From positions 1,674,001 through 1,738,000 of the forward strand of contig OZ345362.1 in assembly GCA_977006965.1 (NCBI GenBank): 64,000 bases of DNA, read 5' to 3'. This document shows, one piece after another, positions 20,237 through 32,420 of this stretch. Origin of the DNA: Phymatolithon calcareum. Its lineage: Eukaryota > Rhodophyta > Florideophyceae > Hapalidiales. The number at the start of each line of letters is the position of its first letter. Position 1 is the first letter of the stretch. The position numbers and the translations under genes are program-made. A model generated the notes under the pieces. That model searched no databases. It saw only the letters and a program-made list of their open reading frames with translations, and was not told the origin of the DNA.

Positions 20237-20824
20237 TCAAAGCTCGAGTCTGGCACAATTGCGAACGTGAGGGAGCCTGATATGGTACTCCGAAGGGGAA
20301 GCAGAGCAATGAATTGTAGTTTCGTCAAGTAAGCTGAGCGCCAAAGCCTGAAACTCTTCCAGAGTGCTTTCACAACTGGAAGATCGCAGAACAACTTGCA
20401 CGATAGTGTTGGCACTTACTAGTGCTGTAATTCTGCGTCTCAGCTCATTTCCATATGCATGGAGAAGTTTCTCGGCGTGCAGGCGAAGGAACATCTTATA
20501 CCTTGATACAGAAGTGGCATCAAATTTCCGAAAATGGTTTTAAATAGATACACGCTCGCTTTCGAACACTCTACGCAACTCGCTTAACTGAAGTCCCAGT
20601 TTCGCGACGTCTCGAGCCGTAGAGACGTGCACCTCTCTCAGAAGACGGAATTGTTCGAGGCACATTGCGTGTGTGGCGAGAGATGTACGGGGAGTCGATA
20701 GAGTCAAATTTTCCGGTGTCGGAAACGCAGAGAAGTCCAATTCTGCATCCCGGGAATCATTTCGTGCAACAGATTCTGTATACGGTACCGAGTTCCCCGC
20801 TTCCGGAGGTAGATCTGTAACCAT
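20237..20824 (-). pseudogene. Hypothetical helical protein with one frameshift
   Basis: Minus strand. An N-terminal part from 20824 (FPTPENLTLSTP, then LREVHVSTARDVAKLGLQLSELRRVFESER) continues, after a one-base shift near 20525, into KFDATSVSRYKMFLRLHAEKLL and LRRRITALVSANTIVQ, ending at 20237. Together it would be about 195 residues, mostly helical. A short intron instead of a frameshift cannot be excluded. No family is recognised. It lies next to the transposase-like region at 21.35-25.25 kb and points away from it, so it may be an accessory gene of the same element. Confidence 0.3.
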
Positions 20825-21154
20825 CGCATCCAGTTTAATGTGCTGGAGGGAAACAAGAACGATCGGTTAAAATCGCAATGGGAATGTTTTCGTCTAAGTA
20901 GGGCACATATTCTTCACGATGTCTCCGTTTCAATAGCATATCATATTTTGCAAAGTAAAGTAGATCTTTCGCTGCGTCACTTGGGAACGGCCAGTGGGCT
21001 ATTTCAAAGTGACAAGAGAAATAGTCTGTTGGCTATTCCAAAAATGACTTGTGGAATATCGTGCTGGCTATTTCCTATACCTAGAAAAGAAGAGAGAGGC
21101 CTGTGACCCACTGTAGTGCACAATTTATAAATTAACACCATACTCTACAACTTT

Positions 21155-21214
21155 CGGCCCATCTGGATTCGCAGACGTATACAAATGCATACGTTTGCGA
21201 ATCCAGACGGGCCG
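21155..21214. repeat. Hairpin, 26-bp arms
   Basis: 21155-21180 and 21189-21214 are reverse complements with two mismatches and an 8-base loop. Part of the arm (TTTGCGAAT) recurs just outside, at about 21219-21227. Confidence 0.8.
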
Positions 21215-21349
21215 ATATGTTTGCGAATGGCACACCGGATTATACATGATCTTCACTTGTCACTTATTCTCGTTCATTAGAAGCGCGTTTATTACCGCGC
21301 GAGAAATCGATGCAAGGTTGTTCGCGGAGAAGATTTATTTCTGCTCCAT

Positions 21350-24300
21350 ATGCGCCTAGCAACGCAGAAAAACGTCGTAACCGGTACCGACTTGAAGATG
21401 CTAAAGTATTCGCCCCTCCCAGCTTCAGAAAGTCAGGGCGTCGTCGCTCATCTCCAAGCCACTGCAGATCCGGCTCGTGTTTTTGCAAATGAAATTCCTC
21501 TTGACTCTGTGGAAATAATGGCAGAATCCGCGCCATTTATCGACAAATCAATCGATCCTGTTCCGGGGACTAATGTTGAGAATACAGAGCTGATAATTAT
21601 GTCAAACGATACGGCTGCAATGCATTTTCTCGGTTGGGACGACTTTGACGAGCCCGAAATCAGTACCTATGCATCGCTAACCATCAACAGCTGGCGCTTG
21701 CTGTGGGGACTGATTTCGACGAGTGGAAGCTTGAAGCTAACCAAAGCGCAATACCAGTCCATGCGGGTCGTAGCTGAAACTTTTCGAAGGATATCGGCGA
21801 GCGCTGTACCTACCGGTCAAGGGTCTGCAATGGTTGATGCTGTTTCTTCTTTTCCTCTTCAGCGTATTGACTCCCTGCCCCACTACAGAACACTTTTTAA
21901 GAGGTACAAGCCCTTGATCTACGGTACACTTGCTGTTCGCGGCTCCCAGACCCTCGAGAACGTAGCTATTCGAAAAGCTGGAGATCGTGCTACAGCCCAG
22001 TCGGAGGCCGGAGACCCTCTCGCACAGGTGCATACCGTCATGCCCAGTGAGTATGCTAGGGCGGACGTTGCATGTGACGCTGTATTCCGACTCATGTGTA
22101 GCACCAGCCTTGCCCGAGCAGGGCCAGATGACGATTGCATCGACTTATGGCCGCTACTTCGTGGAATGTCATGGTTCTAAGGCCTAATTTCATATATGTC
22201 TGTAGATAACAGCTCAACTGTGGCCACCCAACAGCCGTTTGCGGAGTCAGGCGATACGATAGCGTTGGAGATAATGGTATCACGACTCCTGAATGGAGAG
22301 GTGCGAGAGCGTTTCCTTGCACCTCGCGAGCAGGACGACAGAGTGATCTTGCAAGGAGTCGTCCGTCATGTCTGGTCGGTGCATCATGCGCGACGCAAAG
22401 ATGACAATCTGTTCTGCAGTGATGTCCCTCAACATCTATTCCAACATGAGAAAGACATCATCGCTGGTCTACAGTTCTCCGAGTATCAGTCTCCTTCAGA
22501 CAAAGTGGGGATTGAAATCCCCGACCTATCCGAGTAACAAGCGTAAAGCGACAATGAGCCGGACATAGACTTCGATTCAGGTTCCACTCGGCGCCGGAAA
22601 AGAGTTTCTCCGGCCATGGCCGAAGCTATACGGCGACGAAGAGAGGCACTACAAACACGACGACTACGAATGGAAGAAGCCTGGCTCGAGTGGGAAAAAC
22701 CTCTCATAAAACCTGGAGACATTGTTACAATACTTTCACCATGCTCCTTTGACCGCGCAAATTCGCAATCTACTTCGCAAACATGTCCTTCACGAACTCG
22801 CCTATGCGTCGTACAGCGTTTCTGGACAGAGCAAGAAGAGCGCGATAGGCACGTGTTCTGGATCCCTGATCGCGCAGACGTGTGTTCTTGGTCCGCCCAG
22901 GCAACACCGGATCAATGGTGCTCTCCTCTGGGTGTGGGTGACTCAGTACTGTATTGGGAAGTGCGGCAAATCGTTCTCACGTCCAGTCCATCAAACCGGC
23001 GAGGGTATGAAAAATTCTAACCTGTGAGTAGTCATTGAATCCTCGCTTCGGGAGAGCGGTACTTCATCTACCGCTTCCTTCACTTCTTCGAGATGACCAG
23101 CGGGAAGTCAGCCTCAGATGAGGGCTTCCATATGATCTGTTTAAACCTTCCCTCGAGAGCTCGTTTTTCCTCTAATGCGGTTCGCATTATTAGCCTTACA
23201 CCACCAGAAATCAAAAGTGAGGTTTTGTCAACGCATTAGAATCTTCCTCGACTTAGTTGGCTTTATTGGAGACACACCGGATATCAATGCAGCTCTTGAC
23301 GTGCTTGGCCACACTGGCGGTGCATGCTGCCACTTGTGCAGATTTTTGAGGAGATCATCCACAAAAGTGGGAAGTCGTTTCGCTCATTTTGCATCAGCAG
23401 GCTTGTCTACATCGTCCGGTCGAAGGTTCTATCAGCATCGGGCAATACTGGATAGCAATCCCAAGGCGGAGACTTGCAGGCTCCTTGGCATTTCATCGCC
23501 TGAGCTTGTAAAGCCTCTCCCAATTCACGATATACGTGCAGCGATGATTACATTGCTTCTTTCTATCCCTCTTTTGGATAGAGGTGCTCCTGTAGTCAGC
23601 GAAGTTCTCGATCCGTACTGTTCGTGTCTTATTGGACCCGATCATCTGCTAACTGGCCACTTTCGTGATTTTGTCAACTCGGCATTTAGACTTCTTCCGA
23701 CAAAAGAGCACAGGAAGACTGTGGAGATATTCCTGATTGTACTGCTGTCTGAGTGCAATTTACAACGTCAAAACCGTTTATTCGACGTTGACAAAAAGGC
23801 CCTCTTCTCTATGTCCATGATGGAACTGTACGCACTGTCCGTGGTGGCTCACGTTGCCTGTATTAGAGGATGTCTCACGGCATCACCACCCTCTCAGCGT
23901 GCAACACGGTCCTAGAAGTGTTGCACCGCTATTATCGCCGTGGAATCCAGCTCATGTCTTATATCTTACTTATTGAACCCGTTTCTTATACCTCGAAACA
24001 ACACGGCGTTCGTATCCTCACTTATCCAAGCACAGAATTTGACACGAACGCACTTAGAAAGAATTCAAAATCTCTGCACCGTGGCAGATGAAGACGTCTT
24101 GGAACTAGAGAACGCTAGAGGCAGCAGACAGCGAAAGGCCGAGCTAACAAAGGTGCATCGCGAATGTATGATCGCAATCCGAGCAATAGATAAGCCCAAT
24201 GTACACCGGTTGTGGGAGCTTGCTAACTCTACACTTCCAATGATTGGACACGTCTCTCGTATCGGTGAACTTGTACTCGATGAAACACACCAAACACTGA

Positions 24301-25245
24301 AACGAGCGATCAAGCAGTCAAATAACAGAGATGTGCAAATTCAGTCCGTTCTGAATGCCATCTTCAACGACTGGCAGGCCCGACTAAGAATGGACGTCTC
24401 GGGAGCAATGGCGAGAAATCCAACAGCTCTCAGTGGTTGTTTCCGACTTCTAGCGGGGCGTTAGGAATTGGAGCGGATTTCGGGGAAGATGACAACGGCA
24501 CATGCAGCCCTTGTTCGGCGAGCCCTGGGACCGGACTGCTGCTTCCCAGCGTTTCTCGACTCTCATGCTAAATCGGTTATCTCTCCTGGAGCAGACTGCA
24601 AAGGATCTCTGGATTGAGCATTGGACGGAAACGTAGAGCACGTTACAGAACACAGATCAGCCTCATCATCACGGCGATGGTCGGTATTTCAGGCCTTCTT
24701 AGCGATGGTGAAACGCGTCAGGAGTGCATCATCGTTAACTTTAAGGATCGAATTAAGTCCACCTACTCAAATGGGTTGAATGGACTCGTGGCCCGCTCGA
24801 GTGATGTCCTCTGTGTCCAGTGCTACAAATGCGGAACATTTCAGGAACATTTCCCTTTTATTTCCCAACTACACGATTCCGAGAACTCTGACGATATTCA
24901 ACACACTGGTCTGCTTTTTTGGCGCGTATGCCCTTTTTTTCCAGAACCAATGGTGCTGGCCTGCAGGAGTTCTGGGCAGCGGTACACCTCTGCTTCATTA
25001 TACCACAAGGTCAAGACACGATCGCGGGCCTAACAGCTCCTCAATATGTCCTCAACAATGAATTATCCTTCGTGCGAATGGCAAGTACGATGCGAGTTGC
25101 CGCACATATCCCAATCTGTGCAAATAATTCATGTGTACCATTTGCGTCATCATGCCGTTTGATTCATGACTCTATGTGCAGGCCATCTATAGGAACACCG
25201 TTCATTATTTTTTCCGTAAGTGAAGGCTATCCCCCACGACATGGA
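21350..25245 (+). pseudogene. Degenerate DNA-transposon transposase, Tnp2/Plavaka- or KDZ-like
   Basis: A plus-strand gene broken into successive open stretches. 21350-22700 is one frame with stops at 22178 and near 22535 and includes an acidic segment (SDNEPDIDFDSG) and a basic helix (RRRREALQTRRLRMEE). 23175-23915 holds the informative motif IFLDLVGFIGDTPDINAALD followed by GHTGGACCHLCRF, the conserved acid-plus-CxxC element of Tnp2-type transposases. 23940-24464 has GHVSRIGELVLDETHQTLKRA. A further piece near 24919-25245 (GLQEFWAAVHLCFIIPQGQD) reads like the same gene. Family placement rests on the GD(T/L)P...GH...CxxC pattern. KDZ elements are the main alternative. Terminal inverted repeats were not found. 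Confidence 0.5.
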
Positions 25246-25549
25246 TAAACAGTTTCCATCCCCAAAACGTCCAATTGACCTCCAAACCATCACGCGAAGG
25301 ACCATTCTGTTCGGAAAACACATGAAGGAAAATAAACGGGAGCACTCATTAGGCTCTAGTGCACCGCACGGCAAATTATTTCTCATGTGCCCATCGCCCT
25401 TCCCTGTAATAGCATGGTCTATGAAGCTCCATGGAGGCACGGCAAATTCCCTCAAGCATGTTTCCATGACAATCTGTCTTCATGTCTGCATGCAGACAGC
25501 TGTCTTGAGTGCACCCCACGTTTGCATCTCATATGAATAAGCAAGGGTG

Positions 25550-25571
25550 CATATGGTATTAATACCATATG
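25550..25571. repeat. 22-bp perfect palindrome
   Basis: CATATGGTATTAATACCATATG without mismatch or loop. It stands about 300 bp after the last transposase-like frame, so it might mark an element end, but no partner copy is seen on the left. Confidence 0.65.
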
Positions 25572-28174
25572 GAGTCTTGGTCATTCCCACATATCCAAAT
25601 TAGCAATTCTGCTAGTGCATTTTTACAGTTCCCGGACGGTACCCGTATTGTATACTCAGTATGCTGTCGCCATAAACAACAGAGTGATGTTGCACATGCG
25701 GTAGGCTAGAAATAAACGGCCTATGCGGCTGTTGTCATGTAGTCTGAGAGGAAGTGCAGAACGCCCAAATTGACTCGCTGCATCGCAAACAGTGCGCCAC
25801 AAGTGGCATACGATAGTGCAACGACGATGCCATAGAACCATATGCCTGACATATGTATTTTCTCAATCCAGCTAACGTGCATACGCACGTGTGAGTCAAG
25901 GAAACCGTCTTCTACTCCTTTCAACTCTCTCGCTATTTTCAGCCTTTTGGAAACACGACACTTGCGATATATCAGCTCCAAGCGCATCTACGCCTCTTCT
26001 CCAATCCCTGCGATCGCTTCATGACTTCCTCGGGATGGAAAGCTGCTCAGGTCACCGTTGTGCAAATGCCGGACGTGACTATTCGCACGGAAGTTTGGGT
26101 GCTCCCGAGATCGCCAACCGCTCCTGTCAACACTCATGACCAGTGCCACACGCCTCCAAGTTCGCCTCTGCACCCAAGTGCTGTTCCAGCACTTCTGCAT
26201 GAAGATTCCGCGGGCCCGGTTATATCTTCGCCACTACCAGGGGCTCACATCGCACCTCCCCCACAAACTGGTCTACCGGAAGATCATCAGGAAAACATTA
26301 CTGTTCCACTCCCGCCCACAGCTCCGCAGGCCGCGATTCTGCCGGGATCCGCGTTGCCAGGGGATCCCGTGCATCCGTCAGCATCTCGGAGGACTCGCAT
26401 TCCAAGCAAGAGAATGTTTACTGACAAGTAGATACTATGCAGGTGTTCGATCCACATCGTTTTTATACTTCTGGTACTTCTGACGCCTGGCTTTCTCCGT
26501 CTAGCCTATCTCCATTGTCTCATTCTTCTTTCAGTAAACGGACAATGGTTCTACCTTCTTCATCTGAAATTAACTCCCCGCCTTCTATCGACATCTTCTT
26601 CGCAGCTGCCACGACCACACTACATAAAGTCGGGAAGACAGGGGAACTCTGAAATCCTGCTTGCAATCTTGTCAGGATTCTGGTGATATTCACCTTCTCT
26701 CCAAATTGAAGAAAACGAATGTACAAGTCACGAGACCATATTGGAGGGTGAACGACCTTCCCGACTATTACGCAGCTGCGCAGGCATCGAAACCTATGCT
26801 TCCATGCATGGGCAACTCGCGTTGACTCGAGAGACTGTGAGAGCCCGTGCCACGTGTGCATTGTTACCCTGAGGGAGGACGCTAGGCATCTGATGGTAAC
26901 TTCGGGATCGTATTTGGCCCTGTCCTTTCCCCATGCATGCACAACTGTAATGAAAATTCTGTTCAGTCACAAAAAAGCGTATTTGACTATTTCGCGTACT
27001 CCCGTTGGGTATCCGGACAGAGGGGAACTGGCAGTATAATTTTGAACGTACCCGAACAGCCAATCGGCTATTCTATTTCTCAGGCCATGCTAGGACAGCC
27101 CCATGACTACTATTTCCGTTATGATAGGGCTTTTCTGCTCCCCCAGTGAAGTACAAAACTTGAATCAAACTTCCTTTAATCGAGATGCGTCTATTTATAG
27201 TTGTGGTTGATCGTTACGGACATGAACTGCGTTCCAAAATTCTCGAAACTAGTATATTTCGTATAAAGGCTTGCGACTTTGGGAGTTACAGCAATGAAGA
27301 TGACAGGGAGATGACGTTAATGTGACCAGCGAAGAAGATACAGTATGATAGAAAGGTTTCAACGTCGCCATTGTGATCAATATGTACGCCACCCGTTAGC
27401 AGAAACTTGTCAAGTTGGATATTATATGTTAATTCCTTGCTACCCGCAAGTTGTTTGTCAAGTGAACTACGTAATTCCTACCTAAACAAATGCCGACCGG
27501 GAAGAATAGCAAAAGTCATCAACCTACAGCCCCTCAACCTTTCACCCGACATCGTTTCGAAACGCGTCCACAGCGTACACTCTTTAACGGCGTCGAAGTA
27601 ACAGTAGTAGAAGATCCATTACATTCCACCAATTGTTGCTCCACCATTCTCAATCCCTCCAATACGCACTCTACTCTCTGCGCGCGCCTCTCAGCCAGAC
27701 TATTCTCCTCCTCAACCTCTGCCCTCCTTGCACTCGACGAAATCGTCGACGAAGCCCTGACTGCATCATCGTCACGCGAACGCTGCAACGACGACGCGTG
27801 ATACAATCCCGTCTCGTTCGTGGCGGCGATGCGCAGAATACGGTCGATGGACATTTCCTGCCCTTTTATGCACGGCGCGCACCTCAAACTACTGCAATGA
27901 TAAGCAACTCTGATGACTTGAAAGTGCTTTCGAGTCGATAAAGCAAACTCGTTATTTTAAAAAATAGCAATTTCTATTGTAATCTCTTTTATTGCTGCAA
28001 TCGAACTTTGCCAATAGGCTTCAATTATTATCAAATTGCAATTTGATTCGTTCTAGGCCTGGGTCGCAGTCTACGGTTTGAGAATTCCAGTTTCCACGGC
28101 TCCTCCGTTTGTCATGTAGAGTACCGAGTGTGCCCCTATTGTGTCAATGCAATCCGTGCACTCAGCCCCCGGTA
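25572..28174. other. Intergenic stretch, one Pro-rich open frame, otherwise nothing recognised
   Basis: The only notable reading is a plus-strand frame at 26021-26431 (136 residues), rich in Pro, Ser and His and ending SASRRTRIPSKRMFTDK. That composition resembles the disordered linker between integrase and RT of copia elements, but no neighbouring domain supports it. The remainder holds short conflicting frames only. Confidence 0.3.
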
Positions 28175-28229
28175 GTGTTTTCGCAAACGTACTCTCTAGA
28201 TCATCTAGAGAGTACGTTTGCGAACACAT
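28175..28229. repeat. Perfect hairpin upstream-facing the F-box gene 3' end
   Basis: 28180-28200 pairs without mismatch with 28204-28224 (21 bp each) around a 3-base loop. A further five base pairs (GTGTT/AACAC) continue after a 2-base bulge. It lies about 110 bp beyond the stop codon of the F-box/LRR gene. Confidence 0.88.
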
Positions 28230-28337
28230 GATGTATCACCTACAGTCGGTGATTCCGGGAAGCCGCATGCGGGTGACAGTCCTGAAATTATTAGTCCAAA
28301 AATTTAACCCGTATCCTTTGAGCCCATGACGTCACTC

Positions 28338-29918
28338 CTATCGAAGGTACTCCACGCCAAAAATATTCACATATACTCTTCGCGCCCTTAACTTCCCGCA
28401 TGCCATGTCAACTAGCTTCAGTCTTTCCGCTTCGCTCAGCATCTCTTGATAGAACCCCCTGTTACAGTTTTCCACTACCAACACGCGCAGCCCGGGGCAT
28501 TTTGAAAATGCTTGCACAACACCCGCTATTGCTTCCTCTACGGTAAACCAACGTCCCGGGGTATTTTCGAGCCAGTTCGTCGACTCAATCACTCGAATTT
28601 TCACATCCTCCATCCCCGGGTTCGCCTCTGCCAACGCGTCGAATGCACCTGGCGCCAACAGTTCGCACGAAACATTGAGGCGTTTCATGGCCATCGTCCC
28701 GCGGGCAAGTATATCCACAGCTTGTTGAAAGTTCAGAGACCAGTCATCGTTCCAAAGGAAATAGACCTCCAACTGACGGAACTGTTTCTTTACTCTGCCG
28801 AACAACGCCCGGAACACATCAATTAAATCTCTCCAGTACTCAACGGTAAGACCAGTAAGATTCTCACAGCGCGCAAGATCTTGCAACACACTAGGCTGCA
28901 TGTTCTTTGGCCTGGACAGACGAAGCACGCTGATATTCGCCGCAACCGCCTTCAGAAAGTATGCACTGGGTGACAAAGTGCCATCTCTGGGATAGCACGG
29001 CGCTTCAATTCGCACGTTTGGACAAGCTTGTATTAGATTTTGGCCGAGTTTTCCAGTGGTTAAACAATTGAATGCCTGGAAACAATGAAGGCTCGGACCA
29101 AGACCGGTACAAATGTCCGAAACAACGTCCATCTCATTCGCTTCACTGATGTGTTCGACGCATAACTGATTCATTTGCCTGCAATATTTCCTGACATGTT
29201 GCAGAGTAAAAAGAGGCTTTTCTGCACCTTCCGAAGAATGAGGGTTCGCCTTGAAATCAAGCGCGACTAACGTGGGTCCGACCGATTCCCAGACTTCGTG
29301 CGTGTCCCCGAGAAAAGCAGCAACGCAAAACCGAAGCTTGCTGAGGCCGCGACAATGTGCAGCAATAGCATGAATCCCGCCCGTCGAAAGCGCCGATACA
29401 GAAACGTCCAACACCTCCAACTGCCCGGAAACGTTCGCCAGCAAGTTTGCCAGGCTAAAACCAATGTCGCCTTGACTGATCACGAGGCTATTGCTGAGCA
29501 CGAGGGTCTTCAAGTGTGAGCAGTGGTTTGTGAAAATTTCCATCATGAAAGGTGACATCATTGAACCTTTGCATATCTCCTCGTCAATATAGAGAGTCGA
29601 AAAATCAGGCCTTGCAAGTCGGACTATATCAACAAAAAAGGTCAAGGCAGGCACAGGCATAATGCCTTCAAATTCGAATGTATATCCATCGGGAACCTTA
29701 TATCCGAGATTTGGCCAGGGGCAGATCGTCGGGGTATACATAACTTTGAGGCAGTCTCTTGCCGTTGCAGCCAATGGAGTGGGTGCAGATAAGACGGAAA
29801 CCATATCGCGTGGATGGATGGCGTGACGCCATCCCTTGAGTCTCGGTTTGCAGCTCAGATGACGGATAATGTTCAGAAGCGCTTCGCCGGGTATAATGTC
29901 AAAGTAAGATTTGGTCAT
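28338..29918 (-). CDS. F-box/LRR-like protein, 526 residues
   Basis: A single uninterrupted minus-strand frame from an ATG at 29918. Residues 5-60 (IPGEALLNIIRHLSCK ... ARDCLKVMY) have the shape of an F-box, the Skp1-binding motif of SCF ubiquitin ligases. The rest is a succession of leucine-rich segments such as HLKTLVLSNSLVIS, GQLEVLDVSVSAL, GLSKLRFCVAAF, NISVLRLSRPK and GLRVLVVENCN, fitting an LRR solenoid that would bind the substrate. The F-box is weakly conserved, so the ubiquitin-ligase role is an inference. The neighbours give no hint of the target. No intron signals are needed, and no signal peptide is seen. Confidence 0.75.
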   Translation of the reverse strand: MTKSYFDIIPGEALLNIIRHLSCKPRLKGWRHAIHPRDMVSVLSAPTPLAATARDCLKVMYTPTICPWPNLGYKVPDGYTFEFEGIMPVPALTFFVDIVRLARPDFSTLYIDEEICKGSMMSPFMMEIFTNHCSHLKTLVLSNSLVISQGDIGFSLANLLANVSGQLEVLDVSVSALSTGGIHAIAAHCRGLSKLRFCVAAFLGDTHEVWESVGPTLVALDFKANPHSSEGAEKPLFTLQHVRKYCRQMNQLCVEHISEANEMDVVSDICTGLGPSLHCFQAFNCLTTGKLGQNLIQACPNVRIEAPCYPRDGTLSPSAYFLKAVAANISVLRLSRPKNMQPSVLQDLARCENLTGLTVEYWRDLIDVFRALFGRVKKQFRQLEVYFLWNDDWSLNFQQAVDILARGTMAMKRLNVSCELLAPGAFDALAEANPGMEDVKIRVIESTNWLENTPGRWFTVEEAIAGVVQAFSKCPGLRVLVVENCNRGFYQEMLSEAERLKLVDMACGKLRARRVYVNIFGVEYLR

Positions 29919-31674
29919 GGTAGAAAGTGAGCATGCAAGAAACGGGATATATTGGTGTAATCACGAAACCGTACTGAGCGGGAGCGAGTGGTTGGGAAAT
30001 GAAGGGGTCTTCTTGAGGATAAATTTACACCTGTACCCTCGTGGTTGCTGTTTTTCGTCTCGGGTAAAGACTGCGACGAACCATAGACCTGGTGATGTCA
30101 GCATCACCAGGTATCGTGATTCCCACGTTTCCACGTGTTAGCCCACGTGTATTATGCTCGTACAGGGCATAAATATTGAAACCAAACGGTTGGTAATAGC
30201 CGGCAGGAGTCACGACCTGCTGTAATCCGAGTGGAGGTTTGGAATGGTGGATGTCGGTTCGTTGATGGGGACCCTCGCTTGCGTACGTTGAAGTTCTGCC
30301 CTGTGGAAGTTGCTGTCCTCAATCCTCCGTTGGCGGAGGCGGGCGGAGAGTTGAGGATGATGTTGGGAGCATTGGGAGAGGCCGTAGCCGGAGCATCTTA
30401 ATCTTGCGCAGTCGTTAGCCATTGGAACACGGGACTGAGTATCCTCGGGGATCATCTCCTTCAACTGACCCGTCAAACCCATTCTTTTTTTCCATCTGGA
30501 GGTGGAAACCACTTCCCATCGCACCGCTCCCTGACAAAGAAATTGCAACCATCGAGACAGCTCTTCTTCTCTGCACCACCAACGACTTTCACTCCCGCTT
30601 ACTTCGCTCGAGGAAACGTAGTCGCCTGTATTGGCATTGACACCTTTTTTCGTCACTGTCGCCCTCGTGTTCGCGTTTGTGCGACACACAACCTTGTGTC
30701 CGTCACTGAGCCACCCGTGAGATGTAGCAAGTCTCCTTCAACACATCGATCGCAAGAGTGCCCGCGTCGATGATGCTCTGTCTATGGATAAGGCCCGTAG
30801 AAGGGATGCCGGGAAAGACGGAGAAGAAGTTTAGGAAAAGTTCAAGAATGATGTCATGTGATATGAACAAACTTTGCGTGAATAACTATTCACGAAAAGT
30901 TTGCTACAATCTCGAATCAAACATAGCTACACCGGCGATCGACGAACCCTTGGTGACAAACCCCCGTGGGTTCAGCGGGCCGTTCCCCATCCTTTGTCAA
31001 CCTAGTGGTGTTCGATTGCCACATCGCGTAAGGGCCTGTCCAATTGTCAGTTTGGTGGCTGGGGAGAATCCCAATAGCCCATCTCGTCTACACTGTCCTT
31101 GGCCAAATGCATATTCCGCACTAGCGAGACGCTGACCGACCGCGCTCTAGGGACCTGCCAGCGCACTGCATCGACAATGTGGACGGGTGCTCGTGAGAGC
31201 CAAGGCCAGAACCAATTAAATAGGTATTAAGTGCGAAGAAAATTGTATATACCAATTAAATTTTTATTGAAACCTATAGCGGCAATTACATCTGCATACC
31301 CATTATGACTGCAATTGCCGCCAGTTGTGCAATTTGGGTTCCAATTGCTCGCATCACTGCAATTTACATCCCACAAGTATACAGAATCATTTCTTCCTGC
31401 TCTGAGTCCTGCTGCATGCGGCGATCAACTCGACTACTGGTCCCAATAATTTTTACTAACCTTGAGATAGAGCAGAGCCTCAAACAGCATTCGGTGTCAT
31501 GGACTTGCGATTATCAGTCAAGATTTGCTTTGCAATCGACCACAGCCTTCATATTGTGGTGTTGGCAGCAATGTGGGTGCTGCCACAGTTCTGATAAGCT
31601 CGTCAAGTGTGCGCGGCGCGCACGTGCACAAACCCCTTAGGCGAGAGCGCGGCGCCAAAGTCTGCCAATAGCTA
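29919..31674. other. Intergenic stretch without a supported gene
   Basis: Short frames only. A minus-strand frame at 30210-30689 (159 residues) is Arg/Ser-rich and has no domain. A small hairpin (30087-30112) and clustered CCACGTG-type boxes at 30123-30150 lie 170-230 bp upstream of the F-box gene start and may belong to its promoter. Confidence 0.4.
30087..30112. repeat. Small hairpin, 11-bp arms, with G-boxes beside it
   Basis: ACCTGGTGATG and CATCACCAGGT are perfect complements around a 4-base loop. TTCCACGTGTTAGCCCACGTG follows at about 30130, giving two G-box cores. The location about 170-230 bp upstream of the F-box gene ATG makes a promoter role possible. Confidence 0.5.
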
Positions 31675-31800
31675 GTGATTACTCTGTTGGTTCCTCTTGG
31701 AAGCGTCGTTCACAATACTGCGTTGACAGTATCGGTGGGTAGAATAGAAAGAGCCTTCATAGAGCTAGTGGGTCGATGCTGGTAATGTCGTTCATACACC
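31675..31800. repeat. Dispersed repeat, copy 1
   Basis: Shares long similarity with 58072-58180: both contain CTGTTGGTTCCTCTT, ACAGT(A/G)TCGGTGG, ATAGAGCT and GGCTCGATGCT-like phrases, then TAATGTCGTTCAT. This copy has about 15 extra bases. Here the repeat is followed by LINE RNase H sequence; at 58 kb it is not. Confidence 0.65.
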
Positions 31801-31962
31801 ATCACGTCGAGCCTATATAAGGCTCTCCATGACACCTTGTTTGCTCCAATAAGTTGAGATCAAGGGATTACCTTGACGACAAGACATAAGCTTGCTATTC
31901 TGCACTTGTGTTAAGCTATACGCGCGAGCACTGTTGCATAGCGTGTCGAAAATACTAGGTCT

Positions 31963-32420
31963 ACAAATGAGGCCGCTGATGAGCTCGCGCGGAGGGGAAT
32001 TTTGGAATCGAGTCTGGTGCTGCATCAAGCGATACCTCTCACTTTGGAAGCGGCACGATACATTATCAAGCCGCCCTGTAGAAACAAACCAGTGACCTAC
32101 TTACGATTCCGAAAGATCTGCACATCTCGCAAAGACGTGCAGAGGTGGTACTGCACTAACTCATAGTGAATTGCTGTCCTATTGGGACAACCTTTCACCA
32201 TGGACACAGCGAGGATAAAACGCCACTTTACGACCCAGTATGCAAGATGTGCCCATGTGGCGTCACGGAGACAGTGGAGCACCTCATCCTATGCTATTCT
32301 GGTCGGGCTGCCTCTCGACGACAATTCATCGGAAGAGAGCGTGGCAAAACGGTAGAAGATCTGTACATGGAGAGACCCGTAGAGATTCTCCTATACTTGA
32401 ACAATGAGAACTTGCTGTAG
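31963..32420 (+). pseudogene. LINE ORF2 C-terminal fragment (RNase H end and zinc knuckle)
   Basis: The first frame (31963-32166) starts with TNEAADELARRGIL, the GNExAD motif that closes the RNase H domain of many LINE elements, and ends at TAG. A shifted frame continues to 32420 with CKMCPCGVTETVEHLILC, the C-x2-C ... H-x4-C knuckle at the end of such polyproteins. A frameshift and a stop make it a pseudogene. The reverse transcriptase is not present upstream. Confidence 0.65.

Noticed and set aside
30210-30689. 159-residue open frame on the minus strand
   Set aside because: No domain, no start context and Arg/Ser-rich; likely chance.
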